Below, one piece after another: positions 24,789 through 36,722 of a DNA stretch of 64,000 bases. Position 1 is the stretch's first letter. Every line of letters starts with the position of its first letter. Origin of the DNA: Camillea tinctor (Eukaryota > Ascomycota > Sordariomycetes > Xylariales > Xylariaceae). The translations under genes were made by a program, and so were the position numbers. A model generated the notes under the pieces. It was not told where the DNA came from, made no database searches, and saw only the letters and a program-made list of their open reading frames with translations. Location: contig MU394091.1 of NCBI GenBank assembly GCA_022578605.1, positions 62,001 through 126,000 on the forward strand, given 5' to 3'.

Positions 24789-26325
24789 CAATTGACCTAG
24801 TTGTACATATTATCCTAACCTAGACTACTGTACAGCTGTCACACCTCCCAATACTTTTAAACCAATAATCAATAAGTAGAGAACTGTCATTACCATCCCA
24901 CCCCTTTTTCAGTTCTCTAAGTAAGCCTAACCGTGTCCCACAAGGACAAAACACATTCTGACCCTGACCAGACCTAATGTTCTGCTCTAAGCCTTCTTAG
25001 TAATTCCAATATATGTCATTTCCTCTAAATGTCAGACCTCCTAAACTACTCACCTAGGTACTAACCTACCTGATATCTATCGAGCACAAGCACATATAGA
25101 GACTCAAATGCTACAAATGCCTCAATATCACCCCGTATTTTATCCTACGCGGTCTCATTATTGGTACCGATCTACGGCATGTGTTCCGGCGAAGAGGACG
25201 AACTTCCAGCTTCCTGTCATGCTCACCTAGGTTTTCTCTACGAAAGACTGCTATGTTCTACTTTCTCAACTCACATGCTTTGGGGCTAAGGCTGCGCAGG
25301 TATCGCCTATGACACCTAATCTAGATGACCAATTGCTACATTAAAATATGCTACTCAAGTTTCGATCTGTACTGTGTCTATATCCGTCAGTGTAGACATC
25401 AGAAGCTACCATAGCCCCGGCATAAAATACAACCTCCCATCTAAGTTTACCTAGCCCAGAATCGCTTGTTCCCGCCTAAGCGATCTCCCGGGTCTCGTCT
25501 ACCCTCGAGAACTTTTCTAGGCCATTCAAATTAGAGGGCAGCGATTAATTAGGTAGATTGAGGCTCAACTTACAGAACCAACCTCCTGTCCTTGAAATTA
25601 ATAATCTAGCCGACCCTTTTTCTATGCTCTCTGTACTGCATAGGGAATAAGACAGGAAACGTCAACATGTAGAGCTACTACTAGTAAGAGGAGGTTCGAG
25701 ATTAGCTTCCAAGATGGGAAACCATGTTAACTAGGACACCAAGAGATCTGTAAGTTCGGAATATTTAGCCAGCCCCTTTATCTCTCATCTACGTTACTTA
25801 AAACCAAATTCATCCTCTAGATTGCTGGTATACTCTGAACTCCGTGGTCATTTTTAGACTCTAACTGTCTTAATAATTGTGTAGCTGTACCCACGATCCG
25901 TTCGACTCACTCTGGCATTTTCGAAACACCTCATGCTAGATTCGGATGAATAGTTAACTTCGCTCGCAAACCTGACATGATAGGTTATATGCATACATAA
26001 CATGATATGAATATTAGAAATTAGTATCAAGTTGATATCTAGGTACAATCTGATTAACTTTTAATGTAAGTCTTGTCGACTCCTTGCGTCAAAAATGTAC
26101 TTACCATGATTCACTTTAGCTAGGGCACATAGACACAATCCTGTATAGACAACCTCATAGGTTCGGTGCTCTACTTTTTTATCGCCACAATACCAACAAT
26201 AGCGAAAGTGAGAGTGACTGTAAATCGCATGTCCTTCCTCGTATATTGGACGTTAAATAACTAGTTCATTGCGGGTTTCGTCGACGCTCGCGAAGTAGGG
26301 TGCATTTCCCTTTCATCGTTTATAT

Positions 26326-26341
26326 GCCCCCCCCCCCCCCC
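26326..26341. repeat. Poly-C run
   Basis: A run of about 16 C lies in otherwise mixed sequence. Its exact length is prone to sequencing error. Confidence 0.8.
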
Positions 26342-27425
26342 TTTCGGTATCGGTCGACTGTCTCAGTCATGTGTAACATCATCTAGTGGTCCGGACCAAT
26401 ATCCATTGATGGAAGCAAGGCTCGGTGCTTCTCAGAACGAGACACGACCATGCGAATCAGGGAAACAGAGTTATGCTTGACGATAGTCATGAGCGGCATA
26501 TAGGCTTGATTTAAGCATGCCGCCAAGTGTCTCAGACGCGTTTATCGCCGTTGTTGGATCAAATCCATGCTTCCAAATACTGTCTAGTAAGATTCTCACG
26601 TCAGATCTCCCGCTAGGAATTGCGCCTGTCGCTAATGCACCTTTTACCAATGAAACAAGATATCAAGTGGACGTAGGAATTATTCGGACATCTTGGATTG
26701 TCTCCCCTCGCCACGTTGTGACTCCGTAACGGAGAATGCGACTGTGATTATGAGTAGCCGAATCATCTCGTGGCTGCGGCGTTTGGAGACGTATAATGGC
26801 GATATTGGCCAGATAGCCGGAGCCACGCATGCCTTGCAGCTTTACTATAGACATACTGGGCACGGAGTAATGAGACCAACTACAGGTCGAATTCGGCAGT
26901 CATTCGGCTTAACATACTGCCAGTGTATCACAGGAGCTCAGATACGATCTTCACATCAAACTGTCTGTATCGGTATTCATCCAGACACCGCCTTTTATAC
27001 GCTAACTAACTTGGGAGGTAGGTCTCTTATAGTTTCTGGCCTGCGTGGGATCTTCACAGCCTTAGCACGATTTATCATGAGAGAAAGTCGTGAGAATGGA
27101 AGAATCGCCCACAGGCTCTGATACTACTGTTGGTTGCTTAAGCAGCATTGCACCAAACTGTATCGTATCAGAACGCCGCGATGTGTGTGGGGCCATGGAG
27201 AGTTTCCTATCAAATTCCAATCATATGACAGCCTTTGATCCTCCAGTCCAGCGTTGCATCCCACTTATAAATCAGTTCTAGTGGCCTAGAGCCGCAGGGA
27301 CAGAGATCGATCCAAGGGATTACTCCTTTCTATCTCTTTCTCACACACACACGAAGAGGTGAGAACCCATATGGGAGTTGATACGACTTGACGGGTGAAC
27401 AGACTCGCAGTCTAGCTAGGGCAAA

Positions 27426-29327
27426 ATGAACATACCGCTACTCACCCCTAAACAAGGCCTTGTCCTGCCAGCCTTCATAATATTTGCCGTCTACTTCACA
27501 TATAATCGCCTATTCCGCAAGAAATGCCCCTACCCGTTTCCTCCGGGTCCCCCGGGGCGGTTCCTCATCGGCAACGCTGGTCAACTTAGTGTCGACCATC
27601 CGGATAGAGACTATATACGATGGGGGGAGGAGTATGGTAAGTTCCCGGCGATGTTTTTCTTTTCTCGAACTTCGGCGACCCTTTTCACCGGCGGAAGATG
27701 GCTGAGAGGTGATTACTATAGACTCAGACGTGATCTATACCGAAGTTATGGGCCAGTCGATGGTATGCCTAAATAGCTTCGAGGCCGCCACGGAGCTTCT
27801 CGACCGTAGGGGTGCAAATTATTGCGACCGACCACGGTTTAAATTGTTTGAAGTGTGAGTTTTCCGTCATTCCTTCTTCTGAATCGTATATCAAAAAGAT
27901 GCCACTACCGCACATCGTTTCCGTATCCACTCACGGATCAATACTGACATTAGGGGCAAATAATGTTTAGGATGGGATGGGGACTAACACTAACCTTCCT
28001 ACGGTGGGGATCGCAATTCAAGCTTCATAGGCGGCTATTCCAGAATACCTTTGCACAATCCAACGTAAAGGCGTTCCGTCCAATCCAACAACATGAGGCA
28101 CGCAAAGCGGTGCGGGCTTTAGTCCGAGACCCATCAGATTGGGAGGAGTTGACGTTGCTGATGACGACAAGTGTTATATTTCGTATTGCGTTCGGACAGG
28201 AGATTGTCAACAAGGAATCTCCCTATTGTGAAATGGCGGCAGCAGCTAATGACGCGACAACGAATGGAGGTATCGCGGGTTCAACTCTTGTCGATGTTTT
28301 CCCACCAGCTCGCTTCCTCCCACAATGGCTTTGTCCATCAGCACCGCTTCGTCACGCGCACGCCTCCCGTCCAGCTATCCAACGTATTCACTCTGTGCCT
28401 TGGGAGGCCAACATGCGGGATATCGAAGAAGGCACAGCAGAACCCTCATTCATGCGAACACATGTAGAGAAATATCGTGATATGGTTGAGAAAGGGGAAA
28501 ACACCGACATCACTCTCGCAGACATTCAGGGCGCTACAGGGGCGGTGTTCATCGCTGGAGGAAACAGCACATGGGGCACTGTTCTCTCATGTATGCTTTT
28601 CCTCACCAAATACCCCAAAATCCAGGCGCGAATTGCCGCTGAAATCGATGCGGTCCTATCATCACCACCTACACAATCGCCGCACGCTACTAGACAGCGA
28701 GAGGAGGAAGAAGTAGCCGAAGAGAAACCGAAGGATGAGGAGATGAAAGACGGGATCCGGCTCCCGACGTTTGAGGACCGCCCGCGCCTCCGCTGTCTCG
28801 ACAACTTCGTCATGGAGACGATGCGTTGCTTACCTCTTAACCCGCTCGTTATCCCACATAGGTCACTGCGCGACGATGTGTACCGAGGGATGTTTATCCC
28901 CGCAGGGACAACCGTGTTCGCCAACGCGGCAGCCATGGCCGTCGATCCGGCAACCTACCGCAACCCGCACGTGTTCGACCCAGACCGGTATAACAACCAC
29001 AATGACGCGGACAACAGCAAAGGTAAAGCAGAGGAGAGTGAGGAGGAGGAAAAGGGCGGCAGGGGAGAACCCTACCCGTACGGCAACTTCGGGTTCGGCC
29101 GCCGGCGGTGCCCCGGGAACTGGCTCGCCCTCGCTAGCGTGCACATCTTCCTCTCGACGCTGCTGGCCGTCTTCCGGCTCGAAATGGTGCGCGACGAGGC
29201 CACGGGCGCCGAGAAGGTGCCCGTACCCGAGGTTAGCGTGGGGCTCGGCGGTCACCCGCGCCGCTTCGAATGCAAGGCTGTAATTCGAAACGAGAGGATG
29301 GCGAGGCTGCTCCTGGATGGAGTATGA
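27426..29327 (+). CDS. Cytochrome P450 monooxygenase
   Basis: Three exons (27426-27636, 27722-27854, 27971-29327) give 566 aa. An N-terminal membrane anchor spans about 12-28, followed by a basic patch and the proline hinge PFPPGPPGR. The I-helix reads AGGNST at 310-315, with Asn where most P450s have Asp or Glu. ExxR is ETMR at 397-400, the PERF-like motif is FDPDRY, and the heme loop FGFGRRRCPG carries the cysteine ligand at about 495. Two acidic low-complexity inserts stand out: one rich in Glu and Lys between helices I and K, and one (EESEEEEKGG) just before the heme loop. They account for the extra length over the usual 500-530 aa. P450s of this type act on the ER membrane with a reductase partner; the substrate is unknown. 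No synthase, terpene cyclase or NRPS is next to it. Its overall type recalls fungal OrdA-like P450s, an impression that needs a search. Confidence 0.92.
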
Positions 29328-31463
29328 GAGGGGAAAAGGAGGGGCATGATCGATGGGATTATACCAAAATGCAAGCGCTTCCGGGTAGGCATGCGGGACG
29401 GATGAGCGGGATGTAACCGAGAACCCGCCTTTTTTTCCATTTTCATTTTTCATTTTTATTTTTATCTTATTTTTACCCGCCTATTCTGCGCGGTGTTGTC
29501 GATCCATGTCGTAATACGGGGGGGCTAGACTATGTATGCCATGTGGTTATGGTGGTTTTCGAAGTGGGGATCACCTTCACAGCCTCAACTCATCCTTTAA
29601 CTCTCCTTTTCTTCTTCTTCTTTTTTCTTTTTCTATTTTTATGCTCTGATCATCCTCAGATATTGGTATGAGAATGGAAAGAGCAGGTAACAGTAAGGAA
29701 AGCTTTAATATTTACCTAGGTAGACAAACAGGCAGGGGAAAGGGCCCTTTTTTCTCATTTCTTTTCTAAGGGCTAGGTATAGTTTGGTTCAAAGATAGGG
29801 GCCCCGTAAGCCAATAATTCGGTTTGGATAATTCATGGATGGAAGGACGGGTTATTTGGTATAAATCATAAATAGGTAGATGGGTGACAAGGGACTGTTT
29901 TCAAAGAATGGACCTAAAATGGTTGACTGGGGGTTGTGGATGGGGTATAATATGGTAGTAGTCGTAAGTAGAATCTAATAAAATGATTACGTGAGTGAGT
30001 GTTCGAACTTAATCTCATGGGAAAGGGGGAGAGGTGACATGTAATATATCATCTACATTGCACTGCCAGAATATATATTAAACCAGGTAAGTTGTGTTTC
30101 TAAAGTCTGGAATAAGAATGATGATAGACGCAATAAATTCCCCTTTTAAGATTATTTAAATTCTTACCTAGACTGCTTAGATGGAATATATAGACCTTTT
30201 TTATATCTCATGTGCTAACAAACCTACGCTTATCTACCTATGTCATGTCTATATCCCTCATCATAGGAGTAACACATCTGAAGAATCTGTAAATATGTAG
30301 GCTTAGTTTCTGAAACCAACACAAGGTAAATAAATCAACCAAGACCATAACCTCTCTTCTTTACTTATCCCTACCCCCTTTTCTCTTCGACTTAGAGCTT
30401 TCCTATCTAACTTAGGTTAGAACACATCATACTCATGGCACATACATCGCTTAGATGGGCTGGCATATGAAAGTGAAAAATATAATATATATAATATAAT
30501 AACAAAACAAACAAGAAGTTTTTTCGTCATTAAATAAGAGCTATAAATAAATAAATAAATACAATAACGGGAGCGCTAGTTAACGCCATGGCCGTTTCCT
30601 CTTTTTGGTTTTTGGTTTTTTTTTTTTTCGTCGTTAAGTAGGTACTGGTGGTTCTGTAGGTAGGTAATATTTATAATTGACAGACATGAGGAGGGAATGC
30701 TCGGCTTCTATTTCCTTTTTTTCTTTTGTAAGAAAAGATATAGGAAGATTGAAAGGGGCGAAAAAAAAAAAAGAGAAACAGAGATACACTTCACTCCTTG
30801 CCTCTGTTTCTCTTCTAAGCCAGCCTTATACCCTCCTATTTCCCTTTCCTTTGGGGCACTGCCAAATTTCCGGCCCCAACCACACGTTATTATACACCCA
30901 ATCACCAAATAGAGATACAATGGGGCACCTTCTTCCCCTTTCCCTACCTTGCCCCTCCCTCCGCCCCCTATTACCGAAAGTTCGCAATGCATGCATCACA
31001 TCCCATTTCCTTCCGATCCACCCACCCGTCCGTCCATGTACCCCCTAAAGCCGCGCCTGCGACATCCCAAATGTAATCCAAAGAGCCCAGGAGACAGACA
31101 GATTTGCCTTCCCAAAAAGAAGCCGGGAGCTGCTTCCTCTGTCTACCTTGATCATGCCAAACCCAAAACAAAACAAATTAAAAAAGAAACACAAAGAAAT
31201 CTTGCCTCGACAAGTTTCCTTCCCATGAAAAACGCCGTTTCTTCCGCCAAATGCTCCCATTATAATAATGTAAACGATCCCATTCCAGTCGCCGGGACTT
31301 TCTGTGTTTTGTCGGTGGTAGGTTAATAATAACTAAGGTATTATATGAGATACTCTAAAGGTCCAGCGCCCGTGAAAATGCACACGCGACGATAATGCGA
31401 AGTCTAAAATAGGAAATAGCTTTTGTGGGGATGAATGTTTAAGATATTAGGTTGTTTGCGTGA
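29328..31463. other. Intergenic between P450 and SEC2 (convergent)
   Basis: Both flanking genes end here. It is AT-rich, with T runs near 29435-29470 and 30610-30630, an AAAT repeat at 30544-30561, one TACCTAGGTA unit near 29716 and C/T-rich 3' flanking sequence of SEC2. No gene seen; short frames at 30677-31326 are compositional. Confidence 0.6.
30544..30561. repeat. (AAAT)n repeat
   Basis: Four to five tandem AAAT units in an AT-rich spacer. Confidence 0.85.
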
Positions 31464-33566
31464 TTAGACCGCCGTCTCGGTGCGGAAAGTGGTAGGTATG
31501 GTGAGAGAAAGCCTCTGGGAATGATCGGCCCCTCGCATGTTTTCGTCATTGGGGTCTTGGGGTAGACCTCGTATTTCGGGAACAGAGCTGCGTTGAACGG
31601 TCGCCGTAGTGAATGCTGTTTCTTCACTCGTGCTGATAACCAGCCCTGGATACTCGGTATCCTTTAGAGGCTCCTTACTCTTGAGCGTCGATCCAGACTC
31701 GCTGGATTCGGTAGAAGGCTCGCAACTTGTCGTTGGTCTGGTCTCGTCGAACAGAGTTCTAGCTGCCTCATGGCTGGTTCGTATACTTCTACCACCGATA
31801 CTGCTCGAGTGAGCATGGCTCGAGTGCAACATAGGCACTACGCCGCCTCCAATGCGACTCCAGAACATTTGCTCTCGGAGCCTGACGCTCTCCTCCCACG
31901 CAGCCCGCTCAGATTCGGGGTCGTCAGCACGCCAATGTCCATCTTTGACCATGCGTAAGAAGCCGAGAAAGTCGCAGGTGGACCGCACACGACCGAGGCA
32001 GTACTTGCATAGTGGATAACGTTGGGCAGAATCCGATTCGCTTGTCCGGAATCGATGGTTGCGTAAGTGTGTCTCATCTTTCCGCGTTTCACCACAAAGC
32101 GAGCAAGTGTAAAACTGCGGCTTGCTGATGGATGCGAAGGGGCTATTGGTTGGTACGGGCTCCACAACCAGAGTGCCCTCCGTCATGGCACTGATGACAG
32201 ATCGGCGGGCAAGCCAAGACAAACCGGGCGCGGTATCGAGACGTAAGGTTGGCTCAATGTCTTCGGCCAGCACTCGCTTATAGAACTTGGTTTCTTTCAA
32301 AGCAGGCAATGGGGCAAAGACGGCGGGTGGAGCACTTATGCTCGAAGCAGGGGTGTGTGGCCGTTGGGGCGGTACGTTGGTCGATGCCGGAGCGGCCGTC
32401 GTGGAGAGTGACGCAGTCGAAGCATTGGAAGGGGCTGAAATGGAACTACTACCTGTAAGACTAAGTATAGGATTGAGCCCAGTATACGACCCCGAGGAAG
32501 CACGGCTCGATGGTGCTCTCTTGGATGTTTTGATCAAAGTGACAAAATCATCGTAAGCACTGATATCGTTCCTTAGGACTGGATGAACAAGATGGTGAAG
32601 ATTGGTAGGGTAGGTAGGAGAATAAGGCTCCATAGGCCCGGTTTGTGAAGGGCCCTCAGAGATCTGCGTCTCATCGTCCCGCGGGTCGAATTTGCTAAAT
32701 CCGGGTGATGAGGGTGTTGTGCCGCTGTGATCGTCGCGCTCGGCCGTCATCTGCTCCATAACAAGCTTGAGCTCAGCCAGCTGTTCTTGCTGCGATTTGA
32801 GAAGCCCCTCTGTATCGGCTAGTTGCGCCCTGAGCTGATCGTTTTTCCGCTGAAGTATCTCCTGTTCTCTCTTGCCCTCCTCCTTAGCGGTGATAACCAT
32901 CTTGTTTGCTTCTTCGAACAATGAGACAGTTAATGTTTCCAGCTCCTGCTCGATTTTCCTCTTTTCCTTTTCAACTTCGATGCGGTACCGCTTTTCCTCC
33001 GCAATGAGTTCCCGAAGATGGCCTTTTTCATTCTCAGCAGTCGAGCGCCTAATCCAGACATCTCCTGACAAGGTTTCCTGTTGCTGCGCGACTAAAGCTT
33101 CCAATTCGGCGACCCGCTCGCGCGAGGCAGCCAGGTCTTGTCGTGTGGCGGAGAGGGTGTCGTCTAGCGTGGTTTGGTGGTTTATCGCATTGATGAGTTT
33201 AGTGCTTAATGTGGCTACCTCCTGATCTAGATCGGGATGGTGTTGTGGAGCGGGCGTGCTGCGGCCGGTTGCTGGGCTTGCTTGTAATCTTGGGTCTGGA
33301 ATCGTACTATGATCCGCGTCCTCCATGAGCGACTGGGCCGATGATAACTTCCTGGGGGGTGAAGGTAGTAAGCTGCCCTCGCTCGGAACCATTATCTCGG
33401 TTATGTTAGACGAGGAATGTGATTTAGCCGGCGATCTAGACCGAACGGAGACATTCGACGGCGGCAGCGTCGAAAGGGATCGGAGATGGCCATAGGTGCG
33501 CTGCGGCGACGGACTCGCCGTCCGGTGCTGCGACCAGGCAGCGAGATGCACGAGACTAAAGGGCAT
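31464..33566 (-). CDS. SEC2: Rab guanine-nucleotide exchange factor Sec2
   Basis: A single-exon frame of 700 aa. Residues about 113-279 form a long heptad-rich coiled coil containing LFEEANKMV at 216-224, the hallmark of the Sec2/Rabin8 exchange domain. In yeast this domain activates the Rab Sec4 on secretory vesicles and so drives polarised exocytosis. The first 110 residues are Ser/Pro-rich and disordered, as is a linker with SSSISAPSNASTASLSTTAA. A C-terminal folded region has two CxxC pairs (CSLC and CKYC) with an intervening HLRNHRFRTSE, then FLGFLRMVKDGHW and FWSRIGGGVVPM, as in filamentous fungal relatives. The start is the first ATG; a GTAAGT donor at about 33780 on the minus strand suggests an intron in the 5' leader or an extra upstream exon. 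MRS6, which also serves Rab proteins, is the next gene upstream, divergently oriented. Confidence 0.9.
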   Translation of the reverse strand: MPFSLVHLAAWSQHRTASPSPQRTYGHLRSLSTLPPSNVSVRSRSPAKSHSSSNITEIMVPSEGSLLPSPPRKLSSAQSLMEDADHSTIPDPRLQASPATGRSTPAPQHHPDLDQEVATLSTKLINAINHQTTLDDTLSATRQDLAASRERVAELEALVAQQQETLSGDVWIRRSTAENEKGHLRELIAEEKRYRIEVEKEKRKIEQELETLTVSLFEEANKMVITAKEEGKREQEILQRKNDQLRAQLADTEGLLKSQQEQLAELKLVMEQMTAERDDHSGTTPSSPGFSKFDPRDDETQISEGPSQTGPMEPYSPTYPTNLHHLVHPVLRNDISAYDDFVTLIKTSKRAPSSRASSGSYTGLNPILSLTGSSSISAPSNASTASLSTTAAPASTNVPPQRPHTPASSISAPPAVFAPLPALKETKFYKRVLAEDIEPTLRLDTAPGLSWLARRSVISAMTEGTLVVEPVPTNSPFASISKPQFYTCSLCGETRKDETHLRNHRFRTSESDSAQRYPLCKYCLGRVRSTCDFLGFLRMVKDGHWRADDPESERAAWEESVRLREQMFWSRIGGGVVPMLHSSHAHSSSIGGRSIRTSHEAARTLFDETRPTTSCEPSTESSESGSTLKSKEPLKDTEYPGLVISTSEETAFTTATVQRSSVPEIRGLPQDPNDENMRGADHSQRLSLTIPTTFRTETAV

Positions 33567-36500
33567 CGTGTAAGATTAGCAAAAGGTAACCACCACACCA
33601 TACCCAGAGAAAATGGGAATTGTAGGTTTAAGTTGTGTCCGAGATGGTGGAAGCGAAGGGGATAAAATAGAATGACCGGTTAAGAAAAAGAAAAGGAAAC
33701 ATGTGTATGAGTGAGACACAATGCGGTCGGCAATGATATGAATGTAGACTATATGAACTGGACTGGTTAAAACTTACGAATCCAGCTTGACGGCTGGTGG
33801 ACCAGGAAGGTCCTGACACGACGCGGAGTTTGTAAAGTTCGTTCAGCAGGAGGATGAGACAGACAGACGTGGCGAGAGGAGACTTCGTTAGATAGCTACG
33901 GTAGGGAGAGCTCGGATGGCAGCAGCGAAGAACATGGACAAAATGCAGGCGTTTCCGGCGATGAAGTTCTTCTGGTCGGGAGCGTTCGTGAGACGTATGT
34001 CGTAGAACCCAAGACAAGTCGATGCCGAATGCAGTCGATATATGGATTCCCAGGCGAATGAGGAAAATGGAAAGCCAATGGATGTGGCGCTATTAGCGCA
34101 GGTCGTCGAGGAGGCTGCGATGATCAATTGGTATTGTAAGAGGGTATTATCGTATCTAGGCTATATGCCTTTTTTTTCTTCTCTCTTCTTCTTCCTCTTC
34201 CTCTTTCTTTTTTTTTCTTTGGTGTATGTATTGTGTGGGCGTGGGTGTTCTCCCTCTCTCCCCTATAATAGGTATAAAATAGGAAAAAAAGAGAAAAGAG
34301 ATTGGGTGGATGAAGTTAGATGGAGCAAGATGGAGATAGAGATGGAGATGCAGCCAGCCGGTGGAAATAGATGGAGGAACGAGCTTCCCTGTCTAACTCC
34401 TTGTCTCTGGATTGCGGAGAAGTCGGCGACGAATGAAAGGCCTAAGCGCTTGCGAAGGGACGTAAAGGACGTAATGACATGGGGGAGATAAACGGCTCAA
34501 GACTCGTGAGAGGCGCAAGACTTGCAGGAGTACCTCGCAGGGGGCTGACAAGTAGCGCTACCTTCAGCTTCCCAGGATCGAGTCTAGTGTTTCCCAATTG
34601 CAGATACTGTAGGCTAGACCGACCCTAGATACCTTAGACTGGACTTTGCCACGACCCTCGGGTGACGTTTGATAGCTTTTCGGGCTGGGATGGACTTGTA
34701 TGGATGTATAATGTATAGGCGAATCGGAAGAAAGAAATGACAGGGGGGGTTGAGTGAGATGACCTTTTTATTATTACTTTTTTTTCTTTCTAAAATCCTC
34801 TCTCTTGGTCTTGGATGACTTTAGAGTTGGGTTATGGAAATGGATGGGGTATCTTTAAAGTCAGAGAAGATGAAATAGTCACGATATTAGGATAGGAAAA
34901 AAAAAGGGGGGGGAAGGAGATGTAGTAGTTGTAGTTGTAGTAATGATGGTGGTGGTAAGTATTAAGTAGATAGGTAAAGTAAGGTTAAAGCTTAGGAGAT
35001 ATACAGTGAATAAATGGTTACTTTAGCGAGAGTCATGAAGAGGAAAAAAAAGTAAGAGGAAAGTACTAAGAAGAGGTAGTTAGTGAATGGCAAGGCGATC
35101 AAACATGTAACCCCTCTAGCCTATATGCAAAGTCAAAGTTAAATTCTACACGAAAAAAAGTTTAAATATTAAAAAAAAGAAAGGATGGAAGGAGAGAAGA
35201 TAGGGAGAGAGAGAAAAGGGAAGGAGGAAAAAAGGAAAATCGAGAGAAAGCAGCTACATACTAGGTAGACCATTCCATATTCACATCATATCAATATTCA
35301 GATAATTTACATTGTAACCCAAACTCGGACCTTCAATAGGAATAGTGAATACTTATTACATAGGGAATTCTCAACAATCCGAACAAGAAATATCATAAAT
35401 GTACCCAAGATCAAAAAGTGGTAGGGGCGTACCTTGCATATCCACGAACACTTATCTAGTGAATCCAATGGATGATGTATACAGGTTAGAGAAGACATAG
35501 AAGTATACATTAAATCTGTATAATCATTCAATTTCTCGGTTCATTCCGCATCCTATCCGCGAGCACCGACAATTTATTTGATTATGTTGGATATACAGAT
35601 ACCAGAGAACTTTGGGTGGGTTAAAATGGACATGGACATTCTCAGTGTAGGTTAGCATTCACAAGTCCCGTGCCGCCGTATTGCCGTATAAGTGCCCAAG
35701 TCTGGTGTTGCCGTACTTCCAAGGTTTGTACCGCAGACACCGGTTACCTACTCGCGATCATCAGTGTTCCCACCGGTCTCGTTTCGACCAAACCTTTTTT
35801 CGTGTTCGGCTTCGTCATTCTCGCTAGGATGAATTGACTAAACTACCGACTAGACGATCGCATAAGCAGAACCTTTTGTTTTCGATCTTTTCTTCTTTTT
35901 TCCTTTCCTTTTTTAAAATCATGTTCAGCCGACCCAACATGGAAAAAACAGGGTCGGCCATCTGTGCTTTTGAACCATACAGCTTTAGAAACGCTAACAG
36001 TACTATTTAAATTACATGACGCACATGAGCTGAGGTACAGTGTATCGAAAGCAACCCCCCTTTGCCAAGAACTCCACTACTGATGGTCATGCTGCTTCAA
36101 GGAAAAGGGTCTTCTTAAAACAACAACAAAAGAATACCTAGCAAGAAAAAAAGGGTGCGATACATAAAAAAGTTATGCTCAAAGGAAATGAGAAAGAAAA
36201 AGGATTTCTCAAAGTCGAATCTTTTACTGGATTCGTCAACGCACGCTATCCTACTAGCACTCGGCATCCCCTCGGATCAGATCCGTTCAACCAAACTACG
36301 CACCGGTTGGATTCTCGTTGGACTGGACGCTGTTGGCCGCGGCTTTTTCTTATTGTTATCTCTGGTGTAGAGTAACTGAGTAAGTGCATTCACTTACCCA
36401 CATACCCTATCCGATCGACCCCTGTCACTTTGTAGCGGGAGAATACCGAATAGGCAATCAGCGCTTAAGAAGCTGCTGCATTCGCCGCACGCATGTTCCT

Positions 36501-36695
36501 GTTCCAGCCTGTTCTAACTCCAACGCCAGACTCCAGTGATAGGTACCCAAGTAAACCCGTAAATATTTGTCAACGAGGGGGACTATTTTAATGGCGCAGC
36601 CACATGGTGAATGGATACCTAACAAGATGAAGTTAGGCCTCCAAAGAAGAGGTAATTGAGGAGAGAAACATTTGCACTACTAGTACTATAAAATT

Positions 36696-36722
36696 ACATT
36701 ACACTACACTACACTACACTAC
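36696..36722. repeat. (ACACT)n pentanucleotide repeat
   Basis: About five tandem ACACT/ACATT units. Confidence 0.9.

Larger units (their letters stand above)
22671..27425. other. Long divergent spacer between regulator and P450
   Basis: A 4.75-kb stretch with no supported gene, lying between two divergently transcribed genes. It holds two adjacent perfect hairpins at 23157-23242, TA and AAT microsatellites, an 18-bp TACCTAGGTACCTAGGTA palindrome at 24617-24634, a C16 run near 26326-26341 and tandem CAGAGGACC units at 24190-24210. From about 26380 to 27290 the texture changes to repeat-free sequence with overlapping open frames on both strands that I could not assign. Confidence 0.6.

Noticed and set aside
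27426..29327. A secondary-metabolite gene cluster around the P450 and the Zn2Cys6 regulator
   Set aside because: No polyketide synthase, peptide synthetase, terpene cyclase, or transporter lies nearby; the neighbours are SEC2 and KAP95.
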